From Eisenbergiella tayi (lineage in GTDB: Bacteria; Bacillota; Clostridia; Lachnospirales; Lachnospiraceae), in contig NZ_MPDJ01000004.1 in assembly GCF_001881565.1 (NCBI RefSeq), positions 378,880 to 412,122 of the forward strand: 33,243 bases of DNA. Reading direction: 5' to 3'. The notes under the pieces are model-generated. The model worked only from the letters and a program-made list of their open reading frames with translations. It was not told where the DNA came from and ran no database searches. The position numbers and the translations under genes were made by a program. Of this stretch, positions 6,093 to 14,088 are shown piece after piece; within the stretch, counting starts at the first letter, position 1; every line of letters begins with the position of its first letter.

Positions 6093-7115
6093 ATGAGTTT
6101 ATTGACACAACCGCTGAAAATCAAAAATACAGTATTAAGCAACCGCTTAGTCATGCCGCCTATGGCAACAGCAAAATCCGGTGAGAATGGCACGGTCACA
6201 ACAGAATTATGCGATTATTATAAAGAAAAATCGCAGGGCGGATACATAGGATTAATCATTACGGAACACAGCTATGTCAGCCTGACAGGGAAAGCAAGCC
6301 CTAACCAGCTTTCTATTGCATGTGATGAAGATATTGATGGATTAAAGAAGCTTGTTTCTGTCATTCACCAAAATGGTTCAAAAACATTTGCACAGATCAA
6401 TCATGCGGGCGGTGTTGCCGTCGGCGGCAATACGAGCTGCGAAAAATTAAGCGCCAGCAGCATACAATTGCCAAATACCAGACCAAATACTCCTGCCCTG
6501 CCCAAGGAAATGGCAGACTCAGACATACAAAATGTGATAAAGGAATTCACACAATCTGCCAGGAGGGCAAAACTGGCGGGTTTTGACGGAGTGGAGATTC
6601 ATTCTGCACACGGATATTTATTGAATCAATTTTATTCCCCATTAACCAATAAAAGAACGGATTCCTATACAGGATCCACTTTGGAAGGACGCATTAAATT
6701 GCACCTGGAGATCATAAATGCTGTCCGTGAAACAGCCGGTACAGATTTCCCGATTGCGGTTCGTCTGGGCGCCTGTGATTATGCAGACGGAGGCAGCTCC
6801 ATACAGGACAGTGTCAAAGCCTCAAAAGCCTTTGAAGAAGCCGGAGTTTCGTTACTTGATATATCAGGCGGTTTCTGCGGATATACGAATCCGACTTCGC
6901 AGGAACAGGGCTATTTCAGTGAAATCACCAGGGAGATAAAAAAGCATGTCTCCATTCCTGTCATATTAACAGGCGGCATTACAAGCGCTGCTGCCGCTGA
7001 AGAACTATTAGGAAATAATTCTGCCGATCTGATTGGCGTCGGCAGAGCTTTACTAAAAGATTCTCTGTGGGCCGAAAAAGCGATTCACACCCTGCAGTCT
7101 TCTATGATTAATTAA
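6093..7115 (+). CDS. NADH:flavin oxidoreductase / old yellow enzyme family
   Basis: 340 residues, a single-domain FMN-binding TIM barrel. Family signatures: NRLVMPPMAT at the start, QINHAGG (~102-108), EIHSAHGYLLNQFYSP with the paired histidines' region (~171), TNKRTDSYTGS, and GVGRALL at the phosphate-binding end. Such enzymes reduce activated C=C bonds, quinones or nitro compounds using NAD(P)H. It lacks the C-terminal FeS/NAD domain of the 2,4-dienoyl-CoA reductase type. AAGGAGG precedes the ATG by a good distance. It is divergent from the HxlR regulator and close to the riboflavin uptake operon that would supply its cofactor precursor. Confidence 0.9.
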   Translation: MSLLTQPLKIKNTVLSNRLVMPPMATAKSGENGTVTTELCDYYKEKSQGGYIGLIITEHSYVSLTGKASPNQLSIACDEDIDGLKKLVSVIHQNGSKTFAQINHAGGVAVGGNTSCEKLSASSIQLPNTRPNTPALPKEMADSDIQNVIKEFTQSARRAKLAGFDGVEIHSAHGYLLNQFYSPLTNKRTDSYTGSTLEGRIKLHLEIINAVRETAGTDFPIAVRLGACDYADGGSSIQDSVKASKAFEEAGVSLLDISGGFCGYTNPTSQEQGYFSEITREIKKHVSIPVILTGGITSAAAAEELLGNNSADLIGVGRALLKDSLWAEKAIHTLQSSMIN

Positions 7116-7183
7116 ATTTTTTCAAACTGTTTCACATACTTTTTTCTCATCTGTAAATACTAACAAAAAGAGGTGATGAAAGT

Positions 7184-7333
7184 ATGGCATCCTATGTAGC
7201 ACCCGAGGTTCGGGAAAAATTCGAAACATTATCAATCAATTTAAAAGACTATATATTAGAGCGTAATGTACAGATTAATGATATTTATGATTTAATCAAT
7301 GTTTTGGAGAATATTGTTTCTGAGGAAGAATAA
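7184..7333 (+). CDS. Small protein of 49 residues
   Basis: ATG 7184 to TAA 7331-7333 encodes 49 residues, beginning MASYVAPEVREKFETLS and ending SEEE. The ribosome binding site AAAGAGGTGATG lies seven bases upstream. The protein is acidic and strongly predicted helical (KDYILERNVQINDIYDLINVLENIV, heptad-like I/L spacing), with no membrane segment. It follows the oxidoreductase by 68 bases in the same direction and precedes a strong terminator, so it is probably the last gene of that transcript. No function can be assigned. Confidence 0.7.
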   Translation: MASYVAPEVREKFETLSINLKDYILERNVQINDIYDLINVLENIVSEEE

Positions 7334-7411
7334 TGATCTTCTGCATTTTTCATTTTCCAAAAGTACCCATAAAGGACTAATTATACCGAATTAACGATAC
7401 TCATACATTAA

Positions 7412-7459
7412 ATAACAAATACCGATACAGCTATTAATCACTGTATCGGTATTTGTTAT
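7412..7459. terminator. Strong bidirectional terminator
   Basis: Perfect 19-bp arms (7412-7430 and 7441-7459) with a 10-base loop, GC-rich toward the loop and A/T-rich at the base so that both strands end in U-rich tracts. It sits between convergent units. Confidence 0.85.
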
Positions 7460-7499
7460 AAACGTCATATTCTCATTTGCTCAACAAAAACACATGAGT

Positions 7500-8375
7500 T
7501 TACTTGTTTTTGACAGGCATCCAAATCTCCCATTGATACTCCGGTGAATCTGCATCACCCCCGTGAAATACCTCAAGGCTTGGTACCGATTCATCACGCT
7601 CATACTGGCTTGACGGTAACCATTCGGTTACAATACGTGTATATGCCGCCGGCACATAATCAATTCCGGTGGGTGACGAAATTGTAAACACAGCCCATGT
7701 CGCAGCAGGAACTGTTTGTACCGTCATACCGTCCGGCTTTTTACCCTTATACTCGGCTCCGATGATAACCTTTGTCCGTCCTCCATCGGACTGAAAATCA
7801 TAGGCTGCAACCTGCCAGAAAGGTGCCGTGTGATAATTGTCCGTCCCACCGCCGTTCCACAAACGAAAATTGTAATTATCCATAAATTCCCGCCAAAGAG
7901 TTGTCAAACTATCACCAGTTTTGCATTCCCCATTCTCGTATCCTGACAAACCCATAATTTTGAAGCTTTCTTTCTTTTCAATTCTAAAATTCATTTCGTT
8001 CACTCCTTTGATAGTGAGTACGAAGGTAATTGGCGGATAGGTTTTTAAAGGAACGCCCATCTTCCGGGCGGATAAGGGTGTTGTACCGTGTAATTCTTTG
8101 AACGCTCTCGCAAATGCAGTAGGTGATTCATAGCAGTATTTCAAAGCAATGTCAATAATTTTATCATTACCTGTTTGAATGTCGAAAACAGCTTGTGATA
8201 ATCTTCTGCGGCGAATATATTCCGAAACAGACATTCCTGCCATGAATGAAAATATACGGGAAAATTCATACACAGAGCAGCCAACAATCCTTGACAGCGA
8301 TTCATACTGAATAGGGTGAGTCAAATTATTCTCAATATACTGTGTTACACTGTTCATCCCCTTAAGCCAATCCAT
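7500..8375 (-). CDS. AraC-family regulator with GyrI-like effector domain
   Basis: 291 residues from ATG 8375, which has GAGAGGAGGG just upstream; the frame is open 14 codons further to 8417 but without a ribosome binding site. Residues ~1-105 are the AraC DNA-binding domain (ALKYCYESPTAFARAFKELHGTTP in the second helix-turn-helix). Residues ~125-291 are a GyrI-like effector domain, ending in YQWEIWMPVK as in many multidrug-sensing relatives. Same architecture as 304-1167 and clearly related over both domains. The ligand is unknown. It probably shares a transcript with the upstream membrane-protein gene. Confidence 0.9.
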   Translation of the reverse strand: MDWLKGMNSVTQYIENNLTHPIQYESLSRIVGCSVYEFSRIFSFMAGMSVSEYIRRRRLSQAVFDIQTGNDKIIDIALKYCYESPTAFARAFKELHGTTPLSARKMGVPLKTYPPITFVLTIKGVNEMNFRIEKKESFKIMGLSGYENGECKTGDSLTTLWREFMDNYNFRLWNGGGTDNYHTAPFWQVAAYDFQSDGGRTKVIIGAEYKGKKPDGMTVQTVPAATWAVFTISSPTGIDYVPAAYTRIVTEWLPSSQYERDESVPSLEVFHGGDADSPEYQWEIWMPVKNK

Positions 8376-8472
8376 ACAATCCCTCCTCTCATCTGTAATT
8401 ATAAGTGAATGAAACACTTTTATCTTTACATCTCTTGCTGAGTTCGGATAGCATCTCTTCTATTAATAAAGC

Positions 8473-9042
8473 CTATGAGGCATTTTTCATTACAAATAAA
8501 ATCACACCTAAGATGAGAATGGCCGCCAATGGAAGGATTTTGGGTTTTTCGGCAAACTTCGTATCTTTTCGTTCCAGCGTTATATCCGCTTTTTCTTCGA
8601 GCTGCCTGATAAAATCATAACTGCCGTAAAACAAGTGTAACGGGATCGCCTTCTTTCCATCGATATGCAGTACATCATCAAATTCATTCTGTCTGCACTC
8701 TATGTATGCTTTGTTTAACTCGCCATAGCTTATTACTTTTCCGGCAGACACGGAACACGAAAGCCCGGAATCTGTTAATGTATATCTCTTAAATAATGTC
8801 CTCAAAGTAATGAATAAAATAATTAGTGAAATTACGAGCAGTACTATTGCAATTACAACGGATTCATTTATATATTGCGGCATAAAGCAAAATATAAAAA
8901 CAGAAATAATAACTGCCAAAATACAAAAAGCACGTATATATTTATTTACCATGATATAGGAACAATTCCGCTCGTCAGTTTTACATGGCTTCTGTGCTTC
9001 AGCCATCATACCCTGCATAATTTTAATTACTATAAATTTCAT
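8473..9042 (-). CDS. Membrane protein with PH-like (YcxB-type) domain
   Basis: 189 residues. Two adjacent membrane helices at ~35-55 and ~60-80 are followed by a soluble beta-rich segment (YTLTDSGLSCSV..GKVISYGELNKAYI, then DGKKAIPLHLF) and a third helix at ~168-186. This layout resembles the bacterial PH-like YcxB/bPH2 proteins. Function unknown. GAGGG lies six bases before the ATG; internal ATGs exist but lack better sites. Same direction as the DUF3788 gene upstream and the AraC gene downstream. Confidence 0.7.
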   Translation of the reverse strand: MKFIVIKIMQGMMAEAQKPCKTDERNCSYIMVNKYIRAFCILAVIISVFIFCFMPQYINESVVIAIVLLVISLIILFITLRTLFKRYTLTDSGLSCSVSAGKVISYGELNKAYIECRQNEFDDVLHIDGKKAIPLHLFYGSYDFIRQLEEKADITLERKDTKFAEKPKILPLAAILILGVILFVMKNAS

Positions 9043-9105
9043 TCTAATCCCTCAATGATCAAGCTGTCCTAATATTTGTAAACAGTCTTCTGCAACAAAA
9101 GCGGA

Positions 9106-9525
9106 TTACGTTTTAGAACGTATTTCAATAAGCCTTTTCGCAATATCCGTGTCGGTGTTTGTCCTGATATCGAAATCGTACGGAATATTTTTCGGATTAC
9201 CCTTGGAAGCTTCCACTGCCTGAAGCACGGTTTCAGGCAGGTCATATGCAGCCGCCAAAGCACGACCTTTGTCGTTGAAAATAACAGATACCTGGAAATG
9301 TTCCTGCGCAGGGGTTAAATAACATAAGGTTTTTGATTTACTTTTGAGCATTAAAGTCCATCCCCATGCCTTACCATAATATTTCCATTCCTGCGAAAAA
9401 TCAACATAGGTTTCTGATAGATACCGGATGATTTCATCCCATTGTTGTTTATACCCGCTTACTTCAACAGCAAGCATAAGTTCATCTGACAGCATTGCCT
9501 TCTCCAAATATATACTCTTCGCCAT
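9106..9525 (-). CDS. DUF3788-family protein
   Basis: 139 residues, matching the length and pattern of DUF3788: W29 region, SQEWKYYGKAWGWTLMLKSKSKTLCYL in the middle, and LPETVLQAVEASKGNPKN in the second half. Cytosolic; function unknown. GAGGGAGAAAT precedes the ATG. It has its own promoter at 9565-9593 and may carry the two downstream genes on the same strand. Confidence 0.85.
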   Translation of the reverse strand: MAKSIYLEKAMLSDELMLAVEVSGYKQQWDEIIRYLSETYVDFSQEWKYYGKAWGWTLMLKSKSKTLCYLTPAQEHFQVSVIFNDKGRALAAAYDLPETVLQAVEASKGNPKNIPYDFDIRTNTDTDIAKRLIEIRSKT

Positions 9526-9564
9526 ATTTCTCCCTCATATTCTATATATACTTTTGATAAATAA

Positions 9565-9593
9565 ATCATATCATGCCGCCTGTAGATATTCAA
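9565..9593 (-). promoter_or_regulatory. Promoter of the DUF3788 gene
   Basis: Minus strand TTGAAT (9588-9593), 17-base spacer, TATGAT (9565-9570), 40 bases before the start codon. Confidence 0.75.
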
Positions 9594-9740
9594 CAAAAGA
9601 GTTTGCTTTTGAACGAAAAGGCATTTATCTCCACAAAAAAAGAAAAGCAATCCAAAAATCACTCTTCTTTTTATAAATCGCCTGTAAAATCATTACAGTA
9701 TATTTGTATAGCAAGTTTTAATAAATCTCTAGGCATATTA

Positions 9741-9809
9741 TTAATTATAATAATATTCAATTGCACCTTTTATCTTATCTCCTAATTTAATCCAACTGTC
9801 ATCTTCCAT
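9741..9809 (-). pseudogene. Tiny frame, possible gene remnant
   Basis: ATG 9809 to TAA 9741 encodes 22 residues starting MEDDSWIKLGDKIKGAIE. This resembles the first helix of longer Lachnospiraceae membrane-associated proteins that begin with a W..LG.KI pattern, which would make this a truncated remnant in an AT-rich gap. The ribosome binding site is weak. Very tentative. Confidence 0.2.
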
Positions 9810-9995
9810 TGTAAGTGTTGCCTTTCTTATACTGATTATTTTCCTCTGTTTCTGTTGTAATTAAAATGCAAAAAAAATTTCTGCAACCATAGAATTAAAT
9901 TAATCTCTTTTCACAAAATCGCACATACATCCAAATATGTTTTTCTATTAAAATAAATTTGGTGAAAAATTTTAAGATAAAAAAGAAAAATACTC

Positions 9996-10024
9996 TTGTC
10001 AAAAAGTGAATTAGCCTTTATAAT
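9996..10024 (+). promoter_or_regulatory. Promoter of the tRNA gene
   Basis: TTGTCA (9996-10001), 17-base spacer, TATAAT (10019-10024), 18 bases before the tRNA. Confidence 0.8.
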
Positions 10025-10042
10025 AAATAACGTCGGTAAATT

Positions 10043-10115
10043 GCTGGAATAGCGCAGTTGGTAGCGCAACTGATTCGTAATCAGTAGGTCGAGGGTTCGA
10101 GTCCCTTTTCCAGCT
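10043..10115 (+). tRNA. tRNA-Thr (CGT anticodon)
   Basis: 73 nt cloverleaf: acceptor GCTGGAA/TTCCAGC, D arm GCGC..GCGC with GTTGGTA loop, anticodon stem ACTGA/TCAGT with loop TTCGTAA (CGT at 10076-10078, reading ACG), T arm GAGGG/CCCTT (closing G-U) with TTCGAGT. CCA is not encoded. It has its own promoter. Confidence 0.95.
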
Positions 10116-10198
10116 TTGGAAAGATATCTATTTATTAAAAATTTTGACAGGTAAATAACTAAATAGCTATCATACATGTAATCTACTATTCATAAATC

Positions 10199-10235
10199 AA
10201 AAAAAGATACCAGAATACAAAAATATTCCGGTATC
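10199..10235 (-). terminator. Terminator of the DUF1015-glgB-mscS-GNAT unit
   Basis: On the minus strand, a 12-bp stem (10224-10235 with 10206-10217, one G-U) is followed by seven U. It lies just beyond the acetyltransferase stop codon. Confidence 0.85.
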
Positions 10236-10243
10236 TGTAATCA

Positions 10244-10729
10244 TTAATTTTCTTGATTATTCCATTCCATATAGCCTACCGTAAAAGGTGCATTCTCATA
10301 CTTTTTATAACCGGTATTGACAAAACCATTTTTAATATACCAATTTCTAAGCCGGACATTGTCATCTATCATTCCAAGCACCACTTTCCTCAATCCAAGT
10401 TCCAGGGTCTTTTTCTTGCAATAATCCAACAGACAGGAGCCATATCCCAATTTTCTGTATTCCGGCAATATTATGAGATCTTCTAATTTGCAGCTGTCTT
10501 CCAAAATCTTCATACCTAAAAAACCAGTCAACTTATCCCCGTCAAAATAGCCATACATCAATGTGCCGCTTTCAAATTCACTTAGAAGTTTATGATAAGG
10601 CAGACTGGCCCTCCCTCTATCCGGACAATTTTCCTCCGTCAAACCAAATTCTGCAGCAACAGTTTCATATCCCCGGTGAAAAATTTCCAAACTTTCAAAA
10701 AGTTCCTCTTCCCTAATTGGTTTTACCAT
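10244..10729 (-). CDS. GNAT-family N-acetyltransferase
   Basis: 161 residues from ATG 10729, which has AGGA at a good distance. The frame also allows ATG 10744 or GTG 10759, the latter only two bases after the MscS stop and therefore possibly coupled. The acetyl-CoA loop appears as LIILPEYRKLGYGSCLLDYC, followed by VRLRNWYIKNGF, the usual last strand-helix of the fold. Substrate unknown. It is the last gene before a strong terminator, in one unit with mscS and glgB. Confidence 0.85.
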   Translation of the reverse strand: MVKPIREEELFESLEIFHRGYETVAAEFGLTEENCPDRGRASLPYHKLLSEFESGTLMYGYFDGDKLTGFLGMKILEDSCKLEDLIILPEYRKLGYGSCLLDYCKKKTLELGLRKVVLGMIDDNVRLRNWYIKNGFVNTGYKKYENAPFTVGYMEWNNQEN

Positions 10730-10761
10730 ACCTGCTTTCCTCATATACGCTTCACACACAA

Positions 10762-11637
10762 CTACCCTTCCCCATTTCCTCCATCCAAATGTACATCCAT
10801 CTGGGGATAAGGAATTCCGATACCATTCTCATCAAAAGCATACTTAATCTCTTCCAGCATATCCCACCGCACCGGCCAGTAATCTTCTGTCTTCGTCCAG
10901 AAACGCATGCCGATCACCACGGAGCTGGCTCCCAAATCATCCACGAATATCCGGTATTCCTTGTCTTTTATAATCCTGTCATTTGCCTCAATAAGAGAAT
11001 TAATAACCGCCTTCGCCTTACGGATATCAGCCCGGTAAGAAATACCCACCTTCAGTTCCACCCTTCTGTTGTCCTCATTGGTTACATTCGTAATGCTTAT
11101 ATCCGCTAAAGAACCATTGGGAAGGAGAATTATTTTGTTATCAATAGTCGCAAGCTTGGTATAGAAAATGGTAATTTCCGAAACCGTTCCTTCATTTTTG
11201 TGGTTGTCTTCAATAATGTAATCTCCGACACGGAAGGGATGCAGAAGCATGATCAGAATGCCGCCTATACAATTCTTAAGACTGCCCTGAAAAGCAAGTC
11301 CGATGGTCACTGTAGCCGAACCTAACACTGTAGCAATTGTGGTGGCGTCAATCCCCAGCTTGACCGCTATCTGGAAAATCAGAAAAGCATACAAACCCAC
11401 TTTCAGTGTGGAATCCAGGAACTGCTTGGCTTCCTTACTGGCATTCGCCCTTTTCAGCGCATTGGATGTCAGCTTGCGCACCAAATTGATAATCCGGGAT
11501 CCTACCAGAAACACTACAACACAAATAACCACTCGGATAAGCAAATCGAGCATGGTCTGGGGCGCCGCTTTTAAAAGCTTCTGCCCCAGCGCCAGTTCTT
11601 CTGCCACATCTGCTGTCAATACGATATATCTGTTCAT
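10762..11637 (-). CDS. MscS-family mechanosensitive channel
   Basis: 291 residues. Membrane helices at ~30-55 and ~75-95, then the pore helix with the glycine/alanine pattern GSATVTIGLAFQGSLKNCIGG, then the beta domain (HPFRVGDYI, NGSLADISITN) and the C-terminal part ending GIPYPQMDVHL, all standard for small MscS channels. They open under membrane tension and release solutes after osmotic downshift. The ATG overlaps the glgB stop (4 bp), and GGCGGAG lies at the end of that gene, so the two are coupled. Confidence 0.93.
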   Translation of the reverse strand: MNRYIVLTADVAEELALGQKLLKAAPQTMLDLLIRVVICVVVFLVGSRIINLVRKLTSNALKRANASKEAKQFLDSTLKVGLYAFLIFQIAVKLGIDATTIATVLGSATVTIGLAFQGSLKNCIGGILIMLLHPFRVGDYIIEDNHKNEGTVSEITIFYTKLATIDNKIILLPNGSLADISITNVTNEDNRRVELKVGISYRADIRKAKAVINSLIEANDRIIKDKEYRIFVDDLGASSVVIGMRFWTKTEDYWPVRWDMLEEIKYAFDENGIGIPYPQMDVHLDGGNGEG

Positions 11638-14060
11638 TCTTTCTCCGCCTTTTTACGGGTTTTTATCACTCTGACGGGCTTTTCCACCTCTCCCTTCTCC
11701 GAAATGGCCGCATCGGCCTCAAAAACCTTATCTGCCAGTTCTTCCTTCAGGGTTTTGGGCGCTGCCTTTTTTGCCCCTTGTTTCTTCCTTGCCGCTTCTT
11801 TCGCTTTTTTCTCTTTTTCCGCCTTCTTCTTAGCAATTTCCTTCAGTTCCTCTTTGGTATAGGGCTGATAGGAGAAAATGCTGATACTGAGAGGCGCCTG
11901 AGTCATTTTAATGGAATAATCCTTTCCGTCAAAGGGCTCCTCAAGTGCAGGCTTCATTCTGGAATTCACTCTGCCTTCGCCGCCGAAGACTTTGGCATCT
12001 GAATTCAGAATTTCTTTATATTTACCGTTAAGCGGCACGCCTACCTGGTAATTTTTCCTTTCCACATTGGCAAAGTTCATCACCACAAGGAGCATCTGTT
12101 CCGGCTTATCCGCTTTTCTTACAAAGGAAAGGATGCAGTCATTCGCATTGATGCAGTTCACCCATTCAAAACCGTCCCAGCTGGTATCTTTCCGATATAG
12201 CGCCGGCTGATTCCTGTACAGGGAATTCAATTCCTTTACAAATTCATTGAGTCCTTTATGATCCGGCTCTTTGAGAAGCTCCCACTCTATGCCCCGCTTC
12301 TCATTCCATTCATCATATTCTCCGATATCCTGTCCCATGAATAACAGTTTTTTCCCGGGATGGCACATCATGAAGCCATAGCTGGCCTTCAGGTTTTCAA
12401 ACTGTTCTTCCCTGGTTCCGGGCATCTTTCCGAGCATGGAAGCCTTTCCATGCACTACCTCATCATGAGACAGCACAAGCATAAAGTGCTCGCTGTAAGC
12501 ATAAACCATGCTGAAGGTAAGCTCATTGTGGCACCCGGAACGGAAATAAGGATCCTGTTTGATATAGCTTAAGAAATCATTCATCCAGCCCATATTCCAC
12601 TTCATGTCAAAGCCCAGGCCGTCATCATCCAGGCTGCCGGTCACCTTCGGCCATGCGGTGGATTCCTCCGCTATGGACAATGCTCCTTTTCCGCGCTTAT
12701 GAATCATACTGTTCACATGCTTCAGGAATTCCATGGCTTCCAGATTCTGATTTCCGCCATAGATATTAGCCACCCATTCTCCGTCATTCTTGCCATAATC
12801 CAGATAAAGCATAGACGCCACCGCATCCATACGGATGCCGTCCGCATGGTACTGTTCAATCCAGAACAGCGCGTTGGCTATCAGGTAATTGCATACCTGA
12901 GGCCTTCCGTAATTATAGATCAGAGTCCCCCAGTGAGGATGTGCTCCCTGGCGGGGATCCTGGTGTTCATAAAGGCATGTCCCGTCAAAAGCGGATAATC
13001 CATACGTGTCCCTGGGAAAATGAGCCGGTACCCAGTCGAGGATTACACCGATTCCCGCTTTATGCATTTCATTCATGAAAAACATAAAGTCCTCCGGCGT
13101 ACCATACCGGGCAGTGGGCGCGTAGTAGCCGATTACCTGATACCCCCAGGAACCGTCAAAGGGATGTTCCATGACAGGCATCAGTTCTATGTGGGTATAC
13201 CCCATTTCTTTTACGTATTCAATGATTTTCGGGGCAAGCTCTCTGTAATTGCAGTAGGTTCTTCCGGTCTCCGGCTTGCAGAAGGATCCCAGATAAAGCT
13301 CATAAACGCTTACCGGTTCCTTCGTATAATCCGTTTTCTCCCTGCGGGCAATCCAGTCTTCGTCCTCCCAGAAAAATCCTGAAATATCGCGGATGACGGA
13401 CGCCGTGTCAGGACGCAGCTGCTGCCCAAAAGCATACGGATCCGCTTTCAGATAAGTAAGGCCGCCCCTTGCCTTTAATTCATATTTATAATTCTGCCCT
13501 TCCAAATCTCCGGGGATAAAGATTTCAAATATTCCGGAATCCCAGAGTCTGCGCATCTGATGCACCCTGCCGTCCCAGTTATTAAAATCTCCGGCAACAC
13601 TCACCCTGACCGCATTCGGGGCCCAAACGGCAAAATGCACGCCTTTTACCCCTTCCACGCTGCATATATGGGCTCCCAGTATTTTATAGGCCTCATAATG
13701 GGTTCCCGCAGCAAAAAGAGCCGTATCTTTTTTGGTAATAACCGGCCCGAACCGGTATGGATCGATAATTTCCTCATGACGTCCGTCCGGATAATCTACC
13801 TTTAAGGTATAGTCCCCGATTTTCTTTCCCGGAATCAGCGCGGCAAAATATCCGGCCTCGTCCGCCAGCTCCATTGCCACTTCCTTTCCGGTCTCAGGAA
13901 TCACCACCGTAACCTGTTCCGCCCCCGGCTGAAAGGTCTGAAGCAGTGTAGAACTTCCTGCCGTATGAGGCCCGAGCAGTCTGTGCGGGTTATCCTCCTC
14001 CGAATAGACAATAGCTTCGATCTCACGCCAATCCATCAGTTTATATAATTTATCTTTCAT
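11634..14060 (-). CDS. glgB: 1,4-alpha-glucan branching enzyme
   Basis: 808 residues. An N-terminal beta domain (~20-110) precedes CBM48 (~125-215), the GH13 barrel (~250-640) and the C-terminal beta domain. Catalytic residues: nucleophile D412 in DGIRMDAV, acid/base E465 in SIAEEST, and D533 in SHDEVVHGK. It makes the alpha-1,6 branches of glycogen. Unusually, residues ~736-808 form an extra lysine/alanine/glutamate-rich tail (AKKKAEKEKKAKEAARKK and onward) after the normal end; typical enzymes are ~630-730 residues. No other glycogen genes are in the window. It lies 28 bases after the DUF1015 gene and overlaps the channel gene. Confidence 0.96.
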   Translation of the reverse strand: MKDKLYKLMDWREIEAIVYSEEDNPHRLLGPHTAGSSTLLQTFQPGAEQVTVVIPETGKEVAMELADEAGYFAALIPGKKIGDYTLKVDYPDGRHEEIIDPYRFGPVITKKDTALFAAGTHYEAYKILGAHICSVEGVKGVHFAVWAPNAVRVSVAGDFNNWDGRVHQMRRLWDSGIFEIFIPGDLEGQNYKYELKARGGLTYLKADPYAFGQQLRPDTASVIRDISGFFWEDEDWIARREKTDYTKEPVSVYELYLGSFCKPETGRTYCNYRELAPKIIEYVKEMGYTHIELMPVMEHPFDGSWGYQVIGYYAPTARYGTPEDFMFFMNEMHKAGIGVILDWVPAHFPRDTYGLSAFDGTCLYEHQDPRQGAHPHWGTLIYNYGRPQVCNYLIANALFWIEQYHADGIRMDAVASMLYLDYGKNDGEWVANIYGGNQNLEAMEFLKHVNSMIHKRGKGALSIAEESTAWPKVTGSLDDDGLGFDMKWNMGWMNDFLSYIKQDPYFRSGCHNELTFSMVYAYSEHFMLVLSHDEVVHGKASMLGKMPGTREEQFENLKASYGFMMCHPGKKLLFMGQDIGEYDEWNEKRGIEWELLKEPDHKGLNEFVKELNSLYRNQPALYRKDTSWDGFEWVNCINANDCILSFVRKADKPEQMLLVVMNFANVERKNYQVGVPLNGKYKEILNSDAKVFGGEGRVNSRMKPALEEPFDGKDYSIKMTQAPLSISIFSYQPYTKEELKEIAKKKAEKEKKAKEAARKKQGAKKAAPKTLKEELADKVFEADAAISEKGEVEKPVRVIKTRKKAEKE

Positions 14061-14088
14061 ACCGTTTTCCTCAACTTTCTAAGCTCTT

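Larger units (their letters stand above)
9526..10042. other. AT-rich 517-base gap
   Basis: It holds the promoter of the DUF3788 gene at the left, the promoter of the tRNA at the right, and a tiny minus-strand frame (9741-9809). The middle is very A/T-rich compared with its neighbours, and I find no convincing gene there. Confidence 0.6.

Noticed and set aside
9911..10177. Minus-strand 88-residue open frame across the tRNA
   Set aside because: Its middle is the reverse complement of tRNA-Thr. This kind of antisense-tRNA frame is a known false gene, and the flanks are AT-rich noise.
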